Below, piece after piece: positions 47,470-55,877 of a DNA stretch of 64,000 nucleotides. The stretch is taken from the NCBI RefSeq assembly GCF_007786475.1, contig NZ_VNJJ01000002.1, positions 186,001-250,000 on the forward strand, read 5' to 3'. Below the pieces are notes generated by a model. The model was not told where the DNA came from, did no database searches, and worked only from the letters and a program-made list of their open reading frames with translations. Numbering within the stretch: the first letter of the stretch is position 1; each line of letters starts with the position of its first letter. The DNA is from Cohnella terricola. Lineage in GTDB: Bacteria > Bacillota > Bacilli > Paenibacillales > Paenibacillaceae. The translations under genes and the position numbers were made by a program.

Positions 47470-48708
47470 TTAATGTGATTTCTCAACCATCGAGAGCCAG
47501 CTTTTGTAATCATGAATCGCCATTCCGGCATAACCGGCAGATCGGGATAACTCTTGATGAGCGGTTTGCAGCTCTTGGTTCATAAAATCTTCGCTCTTGG
47601 AATAAAACGAAACGCGATCGCCTTCCGAGCTTTTAGCGGTTTCCACGGCAACGATAGCTTGCTTGTTAAGAACGGAGGCTTCTCTCAATATGGCTTGGGC
47701 ATTGTCGACGATCCCGTCCTTCCCCAACGCATGATTGCGATAATCCATGATCACAAGGCAGTCGAACTTTTCCAGTAGCCATGCGCTTAAGCTGTATTCG
47801 GTGTCGGGTACCTTCAAGGTATGCAGCCAAAAAGGGACATCCAACGTGATCTTTAAGCCGCGCCCTCTCGTTTCCTGCTCTATAAATCTCAAATTATGTA
47901 TCCATTCTTCCATAATCGTCTTCTTTTTTGTTTCCCATTCGCTTAAGAGATAAGGTTCAATGTCCAAATGCAGGCCATCAAAACGTTCATCCGATTTCAC
48001 GGACGCATTGTATTGCAGGGTCCAGGCAATAAACGTTTTGATTTGGTCCTGATTCGACTTACGAGCCCAGTCGGGACGGCCTGCCAGAGCCTCCACTTTG
48101 ATTCCTTTTACTTTGGCGCTTCGAATAAAATCCGCATACACTTTAGGCGCAATATCCCTATTCCATTGAAGGTATATAGCCGTCACATCATGATCGCTTG
48201 CAAAGCTTAGGATTCGATCTTGATCCTTTGCGATCATGCGGCTATCCCAAATCCACGTTCCCTTGGTGATTTTCGCTAATGTCGTAACTACGGCCAGCTT
48301 GCGTTTCGCATCCCACTCTACCTCAGCTTGAAAGATTTCGCCGATCAGTCGAAGCGGAATCATCGTACGGTTATTTTTGATTACGACCGGCGCATCGATT
48401 TTTATCGCCTTACCATTCACTAGCGCTTGGTTTTGGCCTATCGTTAAGCGGATCGTTCGATCTCTATACGAAAAAGTCACCTGATTGAGCTGTCTATTCC
48501 ATTTCATCTTTGCGCCCAGTTTTTCGGTTACGAATCTTGCTGGTACCATCGTGCGGTTGGAGCGGTGGTCGACATACGGAGGTTCATCCGGAAAAACCAC
48601 ATGCTGCCCATCGACAACGACTTGGATTTCGGTAGCGGCAAAAACAGTAGGTACGATAATAGCTACGCCAAGGGCTGCAATCAAAAGACCGATGAGCCAT
48701 CTTTTCAT
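47470..48708 (-). CDS. Secreted protein: copper-amine-oxidase-N domain plus glycosidase-like TIM barrel
   Basis: 412 residues. A signal peptide (about 1-24, ending VFA) is followed by a copper-amine-oxidase N-terminal domain (about 28-140; two repeats of RTMVPARFV / RTMIPLRLI type), a wall-associated module in Paenibacillus. The rest is a TIM-barrel domain (GTWIWDS at its start, DGLHLDIEPYLLSEW, DYRNHALGKDGIVDNA) whose family I cannot name. It is a paralog of the 50085-51017 protein over that domain. A Glu in HLDIEPY could be catalytic. The start lies six bases after glmM's stop codon. It is the last gene of the exopolysaccharide unit and probably trims or processes the polymer outside the cell. 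Confidence 0.8.
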   Translation of the reverse strand: MKRWLIGLLIAALGVAIIVPTVFAATEIQVVVDGQHVVFPDEPPYVDHRSNRTMVPARFVTEKLGAKMKWNRQLNQVTFSYRDRTIRLTIGQNQALVNGKAIKIDAPVVIKNNRTMIPLRLIGEIFQAEVEWDAKRKLAVVTTLAKITKGTWIWDSRMIAKDQDRILSFASDHDVTAIYLQWNRDIAPKVYADFIRSAKVKGIKVEALAGRPDWARKSNQDQIKTFIAWTLQYNASVKSDERFDGLHLDIEPYLLSEWETKKKTIMEEWIHNLRFIEQETRGRGLKITLDVPFWLHTLKVPDTEYSLSAWLLEKFDCLVIMDYRNHALGKDGIVDNAQAILREASVLNKQAIVAVETAKSSEGDRVSFYSKSEDFMNQELQTAHQELSRSAGYAGMAIHDYKSWLSMVEKSH

Positions 48709-48714
48709 ATCCGA

Positions 48715-50067
48715 TTACCTGAATTCCAATTCATCCTTAATAACCTCGACGATATGATCGACAAAGCCTGCAAGCTCTTGCTCATTCGGGCCCTCTGCCA
48801 TGACTCGCACAAGCGATTCCGTGCCTGAAGGGCGAACCAGCACTCTTCCGCTCCCGCCCATCCGACTCTCTATCGTCCTGATGGCTTCTTCGACCATCGA
48901 ATTCCCCGCCAGCTTCGACTTGTCCTCGACTTGAACGTTCACCAGAAGCTGCGGGTACTTGGTCATGCCTTGGGCAAGCCCGCTAAGAGACTCAGATTCG
49001 GACTTCATCACATTCATCAGTTGGATCGCGCACAGCATACCGTCGCCAGTCGTACTATAGTCCAGCAACACGATATGGCCCGACTGTTCTCCGCCTAGGT
49101 TATATCCGCCGTGCAGCATTTCCTCCAAGACGTAGCGATCTCCGACTTTGGTTTGTTTAGCCTCCACGCCTTGTTGCTCCAGCGCCTTGTAGAAGCCTAG
49201 GTTGCTCATTACGGTAGAGACCACCGTATTGTTCTTCAACCGACGATGCTTCCTCATGAATTCAGCCAGGATATAGAGGATATGGTCGCCGTCCACGATC
49301 ATTCCCTTCTCGTCGACGGCAATAAGCCGGTCCGCATCCCCGTCGAAGGAAAGGCCCAGATGGGCCCGATGCTCCAAAACCGCCCGTTGAACAGATTCGG
49401 GGTGCGTAGAGCCGCAGTCTTTGTTAATATTCAACCCGTCCGGTTGATGGGCCAGCACAATCGTGTCGGCACCCAATTCGCGGAAAATCCGGGGGGCGAG
49501 CCGCGATACCGCCCCATTGGCGCAATCCACGACCACTTTGAGCCCTTCGAATCGTTGATTAACCGTCGACTTTAAATAAGAGAGATACGCTTGTCCGCTA
49601 TCGGGATCATCCTGTACCGCCCCTACATCAGCGCCGATTGGGCGAGGAATCCGATCTTCGTCTGTATCCAGAAGCGATTCGATCTCCGCTTCCATCTCAT
49701 CCGACAGCTTAAATCCGTCCCCGCCGAAAAATTTAATTCCGTTATCCTCCACGGGGTTATGGGAAGCGGAAATCATGACACCCGCATCGGCTTCCCTTGC
49801 TTTCGTCAAATATGCCACGCCCGGCGTAGAGATGACTCCTAATCGGATCACATCCGCGCCGATCGATAATAATCCTGCAACAAGAGCCGCCTCCAGCATT
49901 TCTCCCGAAATGCGAGTATCTCTTCCTATTAAAATGGTAGGGCGCTTCCCTTGCTTATTCCGGGTCAGTACATATCCGCCCGCTCGGCCTAAACGAAAGA
50001 CCAATTCCGGGCTTAACTTCCCGTTTGCTACGCCGCGTACCCCATCGGTTCCAAAATATTTACCCAT
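48715..50067 (-). CDS. glmM: Phosphoglucosamine mutase
   Basis: About 450 residues with the four-domain alpha-D-phosphohexomutase layout. The phospho-serine is Ser102 in ISASHNP, the metal loop is DGDADR, and the sugar loop GGEQSGH and phosphate loop RPSGTES are intact. It converts glucosamine-6-phosphate to glucosamine-1-phosphate on the way to UDP-GlcNAc. Start ATG 50067 ([12 protein letters not shown]) matches the family N terminus. Housekeeping glmM usually lies with cdaA/ybbR; its place inside an exopolysaccharide cluster suggests a second copy boosting UDP-GlcNAc for polymer synthesis. Confidence 0.94.
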   Translation of the reverse strand: MGKYFGTDGVRGVANGKLSPELVFRLGRAGGYVLTRNKQGKRPTILIGRDTRISGEMLEAALVAGLLSIGADVIRLGVISTPGVAYLTKAREADAGVMISASHNPVEDNGIKFFGGDGFKLSDEMEAEIESLLDTDEDRIPRPIGADVGAVQDDPDSGQAYLSYLKSTVNQRFEGLKVVVDCANGAVSRLAPRIFRELGADTIVLAHQPDGLNINKDCGSTHPESVQRAVLEHRAHLGLSFDGDADRLIAVDEKGMIVDGDHILYILAEFMRKHRRLKNNTVVSTVMSNLGFYKALEQQGVEAKQTKVGDRYVLEEMLHGGYNLGGEQSGHIVLLDYSTTGDGMLCAIQLMNVMKSESESLSGLAQGMTKYPQLLVNVQVEDKSKLAGNSMVEEAIRTIESRMGGSGRVLVRPSGTESLVRVMAEGPNEQELAGFVDHIVEVIKDELEFR

Positions 50068-50084
50068 TCTTATCGTCCTTTCCT

Positions 50085-51017
50085 TCATTCATGGAGGCCG
50101 GATTCCGCGGCTTCCTTCCAGCTTTTGTAGTCATGGATGGAAAAGCCTCGATAGCCGGCATGCCCCCGCAAGGACAAATGGCTCAGCCGCATTTGTCGAT
50201 GCAAGCTGGAGATGCTCTTGCCTTTAAAAGTGACGTGCTCTCCCTCTTTCACAGGGCCTGTTTCCAGCCCTACGATAACAGGTTTCCCTGCTCTAGTTCC
50301 TTCCCTGATCATCGGCAGAGCATTGTCTATAATTCCGTTCTCTCCGACGGCGAAATTTCGGTAATTCATAAGCACGACGCAGTCGAGCCGCTCGATCATC
50401 CAAGCCCCCAGGTTTCCGTTGGCGCGGGCAGGAATCTTATGAATCCAGAAGGGGAGATCGGCCGATACTCGCAAGGATGTGTCCCGCCTTATCCTGTTGA
50501 CCAAATACTCCACATTCTCCATCCACTGGCGAACGACATCTTCGCGATCCCGTTCCCATTCCTTCAATAGATAGGGTTCGATGTCCATATGAATGCCGTC
50601 AAATTCGGCTTGTTCTCCCACGGCGCTATGATAGTCCTCCATCCATCTGATAAAGGAGTCGATCTCCTGCAGGTGCCCGGTTAATCCCCAGGACGGGTCT
50701 CCTCCCAACGCCTCGACTTCAATTCCTAAACCGTGCGCTTCCTCGACGAAATCTCGATACGGTTCGAAGTCTTTGGATTCGCGGTCGATGTGCAGGAAGA
50801 TCACGTTTACGCCTTGCTCTTCGGCAAAAGCGAGCATTTGGCCTTTGTCTTTCGTCAACGTCGTCGTATCCCATACCCAGGTTGCCATTACAGGCGGCTT
50901 ATCGGATTTCCATTTCAGCATAAGAACCGTTGTGATCGCCATGCAGACTAGCAAGGCGATCAGGATCATTTTAAGTAATGATACTCTTCTTAGAGATTGG
51001 GGCTTAAGCGCCAACAA
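50085..51017 (-). CDS. Membrane-anchored glycosidase-like TIM-barrel protein
   Basis: 310 residues: an N-terminal transmembrane helix (about 17-34, [13 protein letters not shown]) and a TIM-barrel domain closely related to that of the 47470-48708 protein ([49 protein letters not shown]). It lacks the copper-amine-oxidase-N module. The start codon is uncertain: TTG at 51017 overlaps the dehydrogenase gene by 14 bases, and ATG at 50969 is the alternative. Together with its paralog it may cut or edit the exported polysaccharide. The family name is unknown to me. Confidence 0.78.
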   Translation of the reverse strand: MLALKPQSLRRVSLLKMILIALLVCMAITTVLMLKWKSDKPPVMATWVWDTTTLTKDKGQMLAFAEEQGVNVIFLHIDRESKDFEPYRDFVEEAHGLGIEVEALGGDPSWGLTGHLQEIDSFIRWMEDYHSAVGEQAEFDGIHMDIEPYLLKEWERDREDVVRQWMENVEYLVNRIRRDTSLRVSADLPFWIHKIPARANGNLGAWMIERLDCVVLMNYRNFAVGENGIIDNALPMIREGTRAGKPVIVGLETGPVKEGEHVTFKGKSISSLHRQMRLSHLSLRGHAGYRGFSIHDYKSWKEAAESGLHE

Positions 51018-52356
51018 GAACCTTCACGTCTTTTTGATGGATTCCGGTTCCTAGCTTGTGAATGTTATCCGATTTGATATCTGCAAAAGCATTGCGCGTA
51101 TCGATGATTGGAACGCCCATCTCCGCCAATTCATGATAGCTGAAGCTTCGGTGATTGGTGATTAACACCATGCAATCGTATTGGGAGAAGGTTTCCGTAT
51201 CGTATTTTACCGTATGAACGACGTGACCTTGCTCGTCCTTGAACGAAGTCGCATACGGATCGTAATAGTCGACTTTCGCTCCGCTTTTTTTGAACAATTC
51301 ATAGATTTCCAAGCCGGGAGATTCGCGTAGATCGTCAATATCCGGCTTATAGGACATACCTAGTATCAGAACTTTCGAGTTGCGGATCGATTTCGCATAT
51401 ACATTCAACACTTGAGCCGTTTGGTTCAACACGTATTCCGGCATATTATCGTTAATGGATTGGGCCAATTCGATAAATTTGCTATAGAAGCGGAATTCTT
51501 TGGCTTTCCAGGACAAATACATCGGGTCCAGAGGAATGCAGTGACCGCCGATTCCCGGCCCCGGATAGAAGGACATGAATCCGAACGGTTTCGTAGAAGC
51601 CGCTCGAATGACTTCCCATACGTCGATCGCCATGCGATCGCACATCATGGCCAATTCGTTGACGAACGCGATATTAACGCTGCGGAACGTATTTTCAAGC
51701 AGCTTGGACATCTCCGCCACTTTAGGAGAAGACACCGGAACGACGGTTTTGACCACGTTGTTGTATAGCGTAACCCCAAGCTCTTTGCATTTCTCGGTCG
51801 TTCCGCCAATGACCTTGGGCGTATTAAACGTATTGTAGTCGGGATTGCCCGGGTCCACCCGTTCCGGCGAGAAGCATAGGAAGTAGTCTCGGCCTACCGT
51901 TAATCCCATAGCCTCAAGCTCGTATTCGATCAATTCTTCCGTCGTTCCGGGATACGTCGTGCTTTCAAGGACGATCAAGGTTCCTTTTTTGATATAGCTC
52001 TTAATCTCATTCACGACGCTCACGATAAAGGAAGTGTCCGGATCCTGGTTCTCGCTTAAAGGAGTCGGTACGCAAATGCTGATCGTATCCAGTTCCCGAA
52101 TGGTTTCGAATCGGTTCGTCGGCACGAATTTCCCACTGCCCACGGCATCGGCCACCATGGAACTTGGCACATCTTGAATATAGGACTCTCCATCCAGAAG
52201 GGACTTTACTTTATGCTCGTCCAAATCAATGCCATAGACGGTAAAACCGCCTTTCACCATTTCCATCGCTAACGGCAAGCCGACATACCCGAGACCAACG
52301 ACGCCTACCTTCGCCGTTTTATTTTGCAGATTTTCTTTTAATATATTGTATGTCAT
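51004..52356 (-). CDS. UDP-N-acetylglucosamine 6-dehydrogenase-like nucleotide-sugar dehydrogenase
   Basis: 450 residues of the UDP-glucose/GDP-mannose dehydrogenase family. The N-terminal Rossmann motif GLGYVGLPLA, the CFSPERVDPG segment and the catalytic Cys273 in GGHCIPLDPMYLSWKA are all there; the IPLDPMYLSWK form favours the UDP-GlcNAc/UDP-ManNAc branch (WbpA/WbpO-like) over UDP-glucose. It oxidises C6 twice with NAD to give a uronic acid nucleotide sugar. With GlmM and the GT2 synthase it suggests an acidic amino-sugar polymer, although UDP-glucuronate (as in hyaluronan) cannot be ruled out. Confidence 0.9.
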   Translation of the reverse strand: MTYNILKENLQNKTAKVGVVGLGYVGLPLAMEMVKGGFTVYGIDLDEHKVKSLLDGESYIQDVPSSMVADAVGSGKFVPTNRFETIRELDTISICVPTPLSENQDPDTSFIVSVVNEIKSYIKKGTLIVLESTTYPGTTEELIEYELEAMGLTVGRDYFLCFSPERVDPGNPDYNTFNTPKVIGGTTEKCKELGVTLYNNVVKTVVPVSSPKVAEMSKLLENTFRSVNIAFVNELAMMCDRMAIDVWEVIRAASTKPFGFMSFYPGPGIGGHCIPLDPMYLSWKAKEFRFYSKFIELAQSINDNMPEYVLNQTAQVLNVYAKSIRNSKVLILGMSYKPDIDDLRESPGLEIYELFKKSGAKVDYYDPYATSFKDEQGHVVHTVKYDTETFSQYDCMVLITNHRSFSYHELAEMGVPIIDTRNAFADIKSDNIHKLGTGIHQKDVKVLVGA

Positions 52357-52384
52357 GTCCTATCCGCTCCTCGAATTCACAAGA

Positions 52385-53188
52385 TTAAGAGTTACTGGTC
52401 AGTCTCTTGATTTTCCATTCCAATTCAGAAATCGATAGCGGCTTGGTCACATAGTCGGCAGCCCCCGACTCGTAAGCGCGACTCCTGTTTTCCGAGAGCT
52501 GCTTGTCCGTCAGAACGATCACCTTGCCTTCATACGAATCATGACGTTGGATGCTACGGATAAGTTGGTATCCGTCCATGATCGGTAAATTCAACTCGGT
52601 AATGACGAGGTCCGGCAATCGCCGGACGAATTCCTCGTAGGCCTCTTGCCCATCCTTGGCCTCATAGACGCGATACCCCTTCAGATCCAGCCGAATCTTG
52701 ATGAATTCGCGAACGAGATCGTCGGGATCGGCAAGCAGAACGGATGTCTCGGCATGGGCTGCCGTATAGAAGCGGATGTCATCCTCGTTCCCTTTGCTCA
52801 GGATCGCCTGTTGCAGGAATGCCGCGATCGCGGACTCGGTCGGTTTTGCGCTCTCCGGGAAGCTGGATACGATCAAATGCCCTTGCAGCAGATGCTGAGG
52901 TTGGAGAAAATCCTTTAATACGAGAGACGCATAATGGGTACTGCCCAAGGTCCCGCCGTCCAATACGGCGCACAGAACTTGATTCGGATCGTCATAGAAC
53001 AATTGGACCGAAAGAGAGGCATCATTTTTGCTCATAAGCCCTTTTGCTTGTTCGAGCGTTTTGGGGTTCGTCTTCGCGCACGGAGCCAGAATGACTCCGC
53101 ACGAACCGCTCTTCGCGGTCGCCGAATGAATGTACTGTAACAGCTGCAGCGTGATTTCCTGAATGCTGTTGCGAATCACAATCGCCAT
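52385..53188 (-). CDS. Receiver-domain protein with Glu in place of the phospho-acceptor Asp
   Basis: 267 residues. The first 140 or so form an uncharacterised alpha/beta domain starting MAIVIRNSIQEITLQLLQYI. The C-terminal part (about 148-262) is a receiver domain: acidic residues ADPDDLV, switch Thr (VLTDKQ) and Lys (YVTKPLS) are all present. At the phosphorylation site PDLVIxDxxxP reads PDLVITELNLP, so Asp is replaced by Glu198 (codon 52595-52597). Glu often mimics a phosphorylated Asp, so the protein may be locked in an active state or answer to something other than a kinase. It lies between the dehydrogenase and synthase genes and probably controls the polymer machinery. An AAAGGAGTG box precedes the start. 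Confidence 0.85.
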   Translation of the reverse strand: MAIVIRNSIQEITLQLLQYIHSATAKSGSCGVILAPCAKTNPKTLEQAKGLMSKNDASLSVQLFYDDPNQVLCAVLDGGTLGSTHYASLVLKDFLQPQHLLQGHLIVSSFPESAKPTESAIAAFLQQAILSKGNEDDIRFYTAAHAETSVLLADPDDLVREFIKIRLDLKGYRVYEAKDGQEAYEEFVRRLPDLVITELNLPIMDGYQLIRSIQRHDSYEGKVIVLTDKQLSENRSRAYESGAADYVTKPLSISELEWKIKRLTSNS

Positions 53189-53216
53189 ATTTTCACTCCT
53201 TTAATCAATTTGAATG

Positions 53217-54659
53217 TTATTTATTGAAATTGGTTCTAACCATCGTTCCCCACGTATTATTGTTGCGGAAGTAGTCGATGTGCCCCAAGAACCTCCACAG
53301 AACGCCGACTTGACGATAACCGAGAAACATGAGGATAGAATAAAGCACCATTTTATGGAGATCGCTCAGCCTAGGATAACGACTAAACGCTTTTTCTTCG
53401 ATAAATAAAGCGCCGAGGCTAAGAATGAAGCTGGAGAAGAAGTTCACCAGCATAAAGACGGCGACCGTTTTCCAATCCGACATATTGAGCAGCCAATACC
53501 CGATCATGGCGAGCAAGCCGCTCAAGCGAAAGTATGGGTTTAACGTTTCGAACAGGACGTTATAAGGAAGCGTTAAAAGCCCAAACACCTTATAACGGGG
53601 GCGGAAAACCATATGGACTCCTTCTTCGATCATGTTCTTCAAGTTTCCGCGACCCCAACGCATCCGTTGGCTGCTTAGAATCCGGTACGTATCCGGCGCT
53701 TGCGTCCAGCACACGGCATCCGGGCAAAAAGCGACCCGATAAGGGATTTTGTTCTCCAGGCAATACCGATGCAGCTTGATGACGATGTTCATGTCTTCCC
53801 CAGGGTATCCGCCGCGGTAACCGCCTACGGCAATGACTTTATCTTTCTGAAATACGCCGAAGGCGCCGGATACGATGATCAATCCGTTAATGGCGCTCCA
53901 ACCGATCCGACCGCCCAAGAATGCCTTGATATACTCTACGTTCTGGAGAGCCGGCCACCATTGTTTGGGGAATCTGATGTTTTTGACCATCCCGTCTTCT
54001 ACTGTGCAACTGTTAACGATTCGAACGTTTCCCCCAACCGCCACGGTCTCTTCGGGATTTTCCATATACACTCTGGCGATTCTAGTCAGCGCATCCTTCT
54101 CCAGAAGCGAATCCGCATCGATCGTAGAAATCAACGGATGTCGGGAAAGATTGATCCCTGCATTCAAGGAGTCCGCTTTCCCTCCGTTTTCTTTATCGAT
54201 GAAATACAAATTGGGGTATTCGGGATTGTGATAATAGCCTCTGACTTTTTCGGTTTTAATCTGTTTGGCAACAATAGGTTTGATTTCTTTCAGTTGAAAC
54301 TCTTCGATCATGATTTTGGCCGTATCGTCTTTGGAGCCGTCATTCACGACGATGACCTCGTATTCCGGATAATTCAAGGCCAATAAGGATCGTACGTTTT
54401 CTTTAATCATCAATTCTTCGTTATAGGCCGGGACTAACAATGATACTGGCGGCACATGTTCGGAACCGGATAGCTTCTGCACGCGATTATATTTAATCCC
54501 TCTTTGAAGTGGGGAAGTATGCCGAATCGATAGGGAGAAGATCAGGAAATAAACGAAAGTAATCGCCAATGCATAATACATCGCAAAGTAGCCGTACCCC
54601 AATAAAAAGTCGCGCAAGAAGTTCATGAATTGTTGCAATAAATATTCCAGCATTCTCAT
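53217..54659 (-). CDS. Processive family 2 glycosyltransferase (polysaccharide synthase)
   Basis: 480 residues. One N-terminal transmembrane region (about 22-45) and several C-terminal ones enclose a GT2 domain with the UDP-binding Asp (VVNDGSKDD, Asp107), the IDADS motif (Asp181, Asp183), the GED base motif (YPGEDMN) and Q-x-x-R-W (QRMRWGRG), the mark of processive beta-glycan synthases such as hyaluronan, chitin or PNAG synthase. It should both polymerise and export the chain. The start ATG at 54659 has AGGAGG. The donor is not given by sequence; neighbours suggest UDP-GlcNAc and its uronate. Confidence 0.92.
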   Translation of the reverse strand: MRMLEYLLQQFMNFLRDFLLGYGYFAMYYALAITFVYFLIFSLSIRHTSPLQRGIKYNRVQKLSGSEHVPPVSLLVPAYNEELMIKENVRSLLALNYPEYEVIVVNDGSKDDTAKIMIEEFQLKEIKPIVAKQIKTEKVRGYYHNPEYPNLYFIDKENGGKADSLNAGINLSRHPLISTIDADSLLEKDALTRIARVYMENPEETVAVGGNVRIVNSCTVEDGMVKNIRFPKQWWPALQNVEYIKAFLGGRIGWSAINGLIIVSGAFGVFQKDKVIAVGGYRGGYPGEDMNIVIKLHRYCLENKIPYRVAFCPDAVCWTQAPDTYRILSSQRMRWGRGNLKNMIEEGVHMVFRPRYKVFGLLTLPYNVLFETLNPYFRLSGLLAMIGYWLLNMSDWKTVAVFMLVNFFSSFILSLGALFIEEKAFSRYPRLSDLHKMVLYSILMFLGYRQVGVLWRFLGHIDYFRNNNTWGTMVRTNFNK

Positions 54660-54685
54660 TCTTTGTTTCCTCCTAAATCCATAAG

Positions 54686-55861
54686 CTACACAACCCGATA
54701 AATTCGTTTGGTCTTGCCGAACGTTTTCCCGTAATGGTAAACCAACGAATTATATCGCGTCAGTCGGTCAAGATCATGGAGCTGTAACGAAAGAGAATGA
54801 ATCTGTTCCTCAATAAGCATGTGGAGGTATTCCCCTTGCTCCGACCCTCTTACTTCTGCAGCGACACCGCACAATTCAGCGATTCCCTCTTCTCCAAGAA
54901 GCAATAACCCTTTCGCGCTGGCATCGGATACTCGCATGCTTTCATCCAATAAGGCGTTTCTCATGACATCGATATACGTCGCCAGCTTCAGATCGGCAAT
55001 CGCTTGAACCGCTAGGATGCGTACTTCTTCCCTCGGATGCCGAAGCAGCTTCTGAACGACGTTGCGGGGGATAAAATGAACGGATTTCAAATAGATTTCC
55101 ACGGCTTTATATTGAATGGTAGCGTCCGAAGAATCGATGAGCCGATATACTGCAGATGCCGCCGTCGGCTCTGTATAGTCTTTTAATCCCCGCAACCCGA
55201 TGTGTATGAATTCATGGTTTTCCTGTTGAACGAATTCGGCAAACAACGCCCCATGATCGATATCCGCTTCTTTAATCATGTCGACAAGCAAATCGTAAAA
55301 TCCTTTGTTATGCCTCAGAACAATCCGCACCATTTCCTTGACATCCCGCTCGTCGCGAGCGCATTTCGCAATCGCACGGGCGATCACGAAGAGGGAAGAA
55401 TTCAGTTTATGCGTTTGGAGAAACTTGAGCATAGCCGGAACGGCTTCCCGGACTCTCATGCAGCCTAAGTGATACGCCGCATCGATCTTCATGGAGTAAG
55501 AACCTTTTTTCATACGGTCCAGATGAATCTGCACCAGTCCCAAACGTTCGCATAGCTCCATACATTTCTCGCGAGCAGCTCCGGTAAAGTTCTCGATCAT
55601 ATCGTTCAACCGCTCTTGCATCGCTTCTTGTTCGACTTTGTTCATTGAAAACGGCGGTGCGTGCAACGGTTCTTTGCCTTCGATGTTAACCAGTACATAC
55701 GTAAGGTAATCTTTGATTTTGACCTCGAACCTGCGTTCCGTTCGGGTTCTTCTCAACTTCTTGATTTTCATGGCATACACCACGACGGCGAACACCACAT
55801 TCAGAAGGATGAGAACATATAAAAATTTGATCGCCACTTCGATGTTGATATACACAAACAA
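54686..55861 (-). CDS. Membrane-anchored HEAT-repeat protein
   Basis: 391 residues. A single N-terminal transmembrane helix (about 8-30) is followed by a basic stretch and an all-helical region with HEAT-type repeats (for example KIDAAYHLGCMRVREAVPAM and EEVRILAVQAIADLKLATYI). Such scaffolds mediate protein contacts. It is encoded between the GT2 synthase and the large glycosidase-like protein, 26 bases upstream of the synthase, so it probably holds the synthase complex together at the membrane. The start may be TTG at 55861 or GTG at 55855; the spacing to GGAAGGG favours GTG. Confidence 0.83.
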   Translation of the reverse strand: MFVYINIEVAIKFLYVLILLNVVFAVVVYAMKIKKLRRTRTERRFEVKIKDYLTYVLVNIEGKEPLHAPPFSMNKVEQEAMQERLNDMIENFTGAAREKCMELCERLGLVQIHLDRMKKGSYSMKIDAAYHLGCMRVREAVPAMLKFLQTHKLNSSLFVIARAIAKCARDERDVKEMVRIVLRHNKGFYDLLVDMIKEADIDHGALFAEFVQQENHEFIHIGLRGLKDYTEPTAASAVYRLIDSSDATIQYKAVEIYLKSVHFIPRNVVQKLLRHPREEVRILAVQAIADLKLATYIDVMRNALLDESMRVSDASAKGLLLLGEEGIAELCGVAAEVRGSEQGEYLHMLIEEQIHSLSLQLHDLDRLTRYNSLVYHYGKTFGKTKRIYRVV

Positions 55862-55877
55862 AACCCTTCCTTTATGG

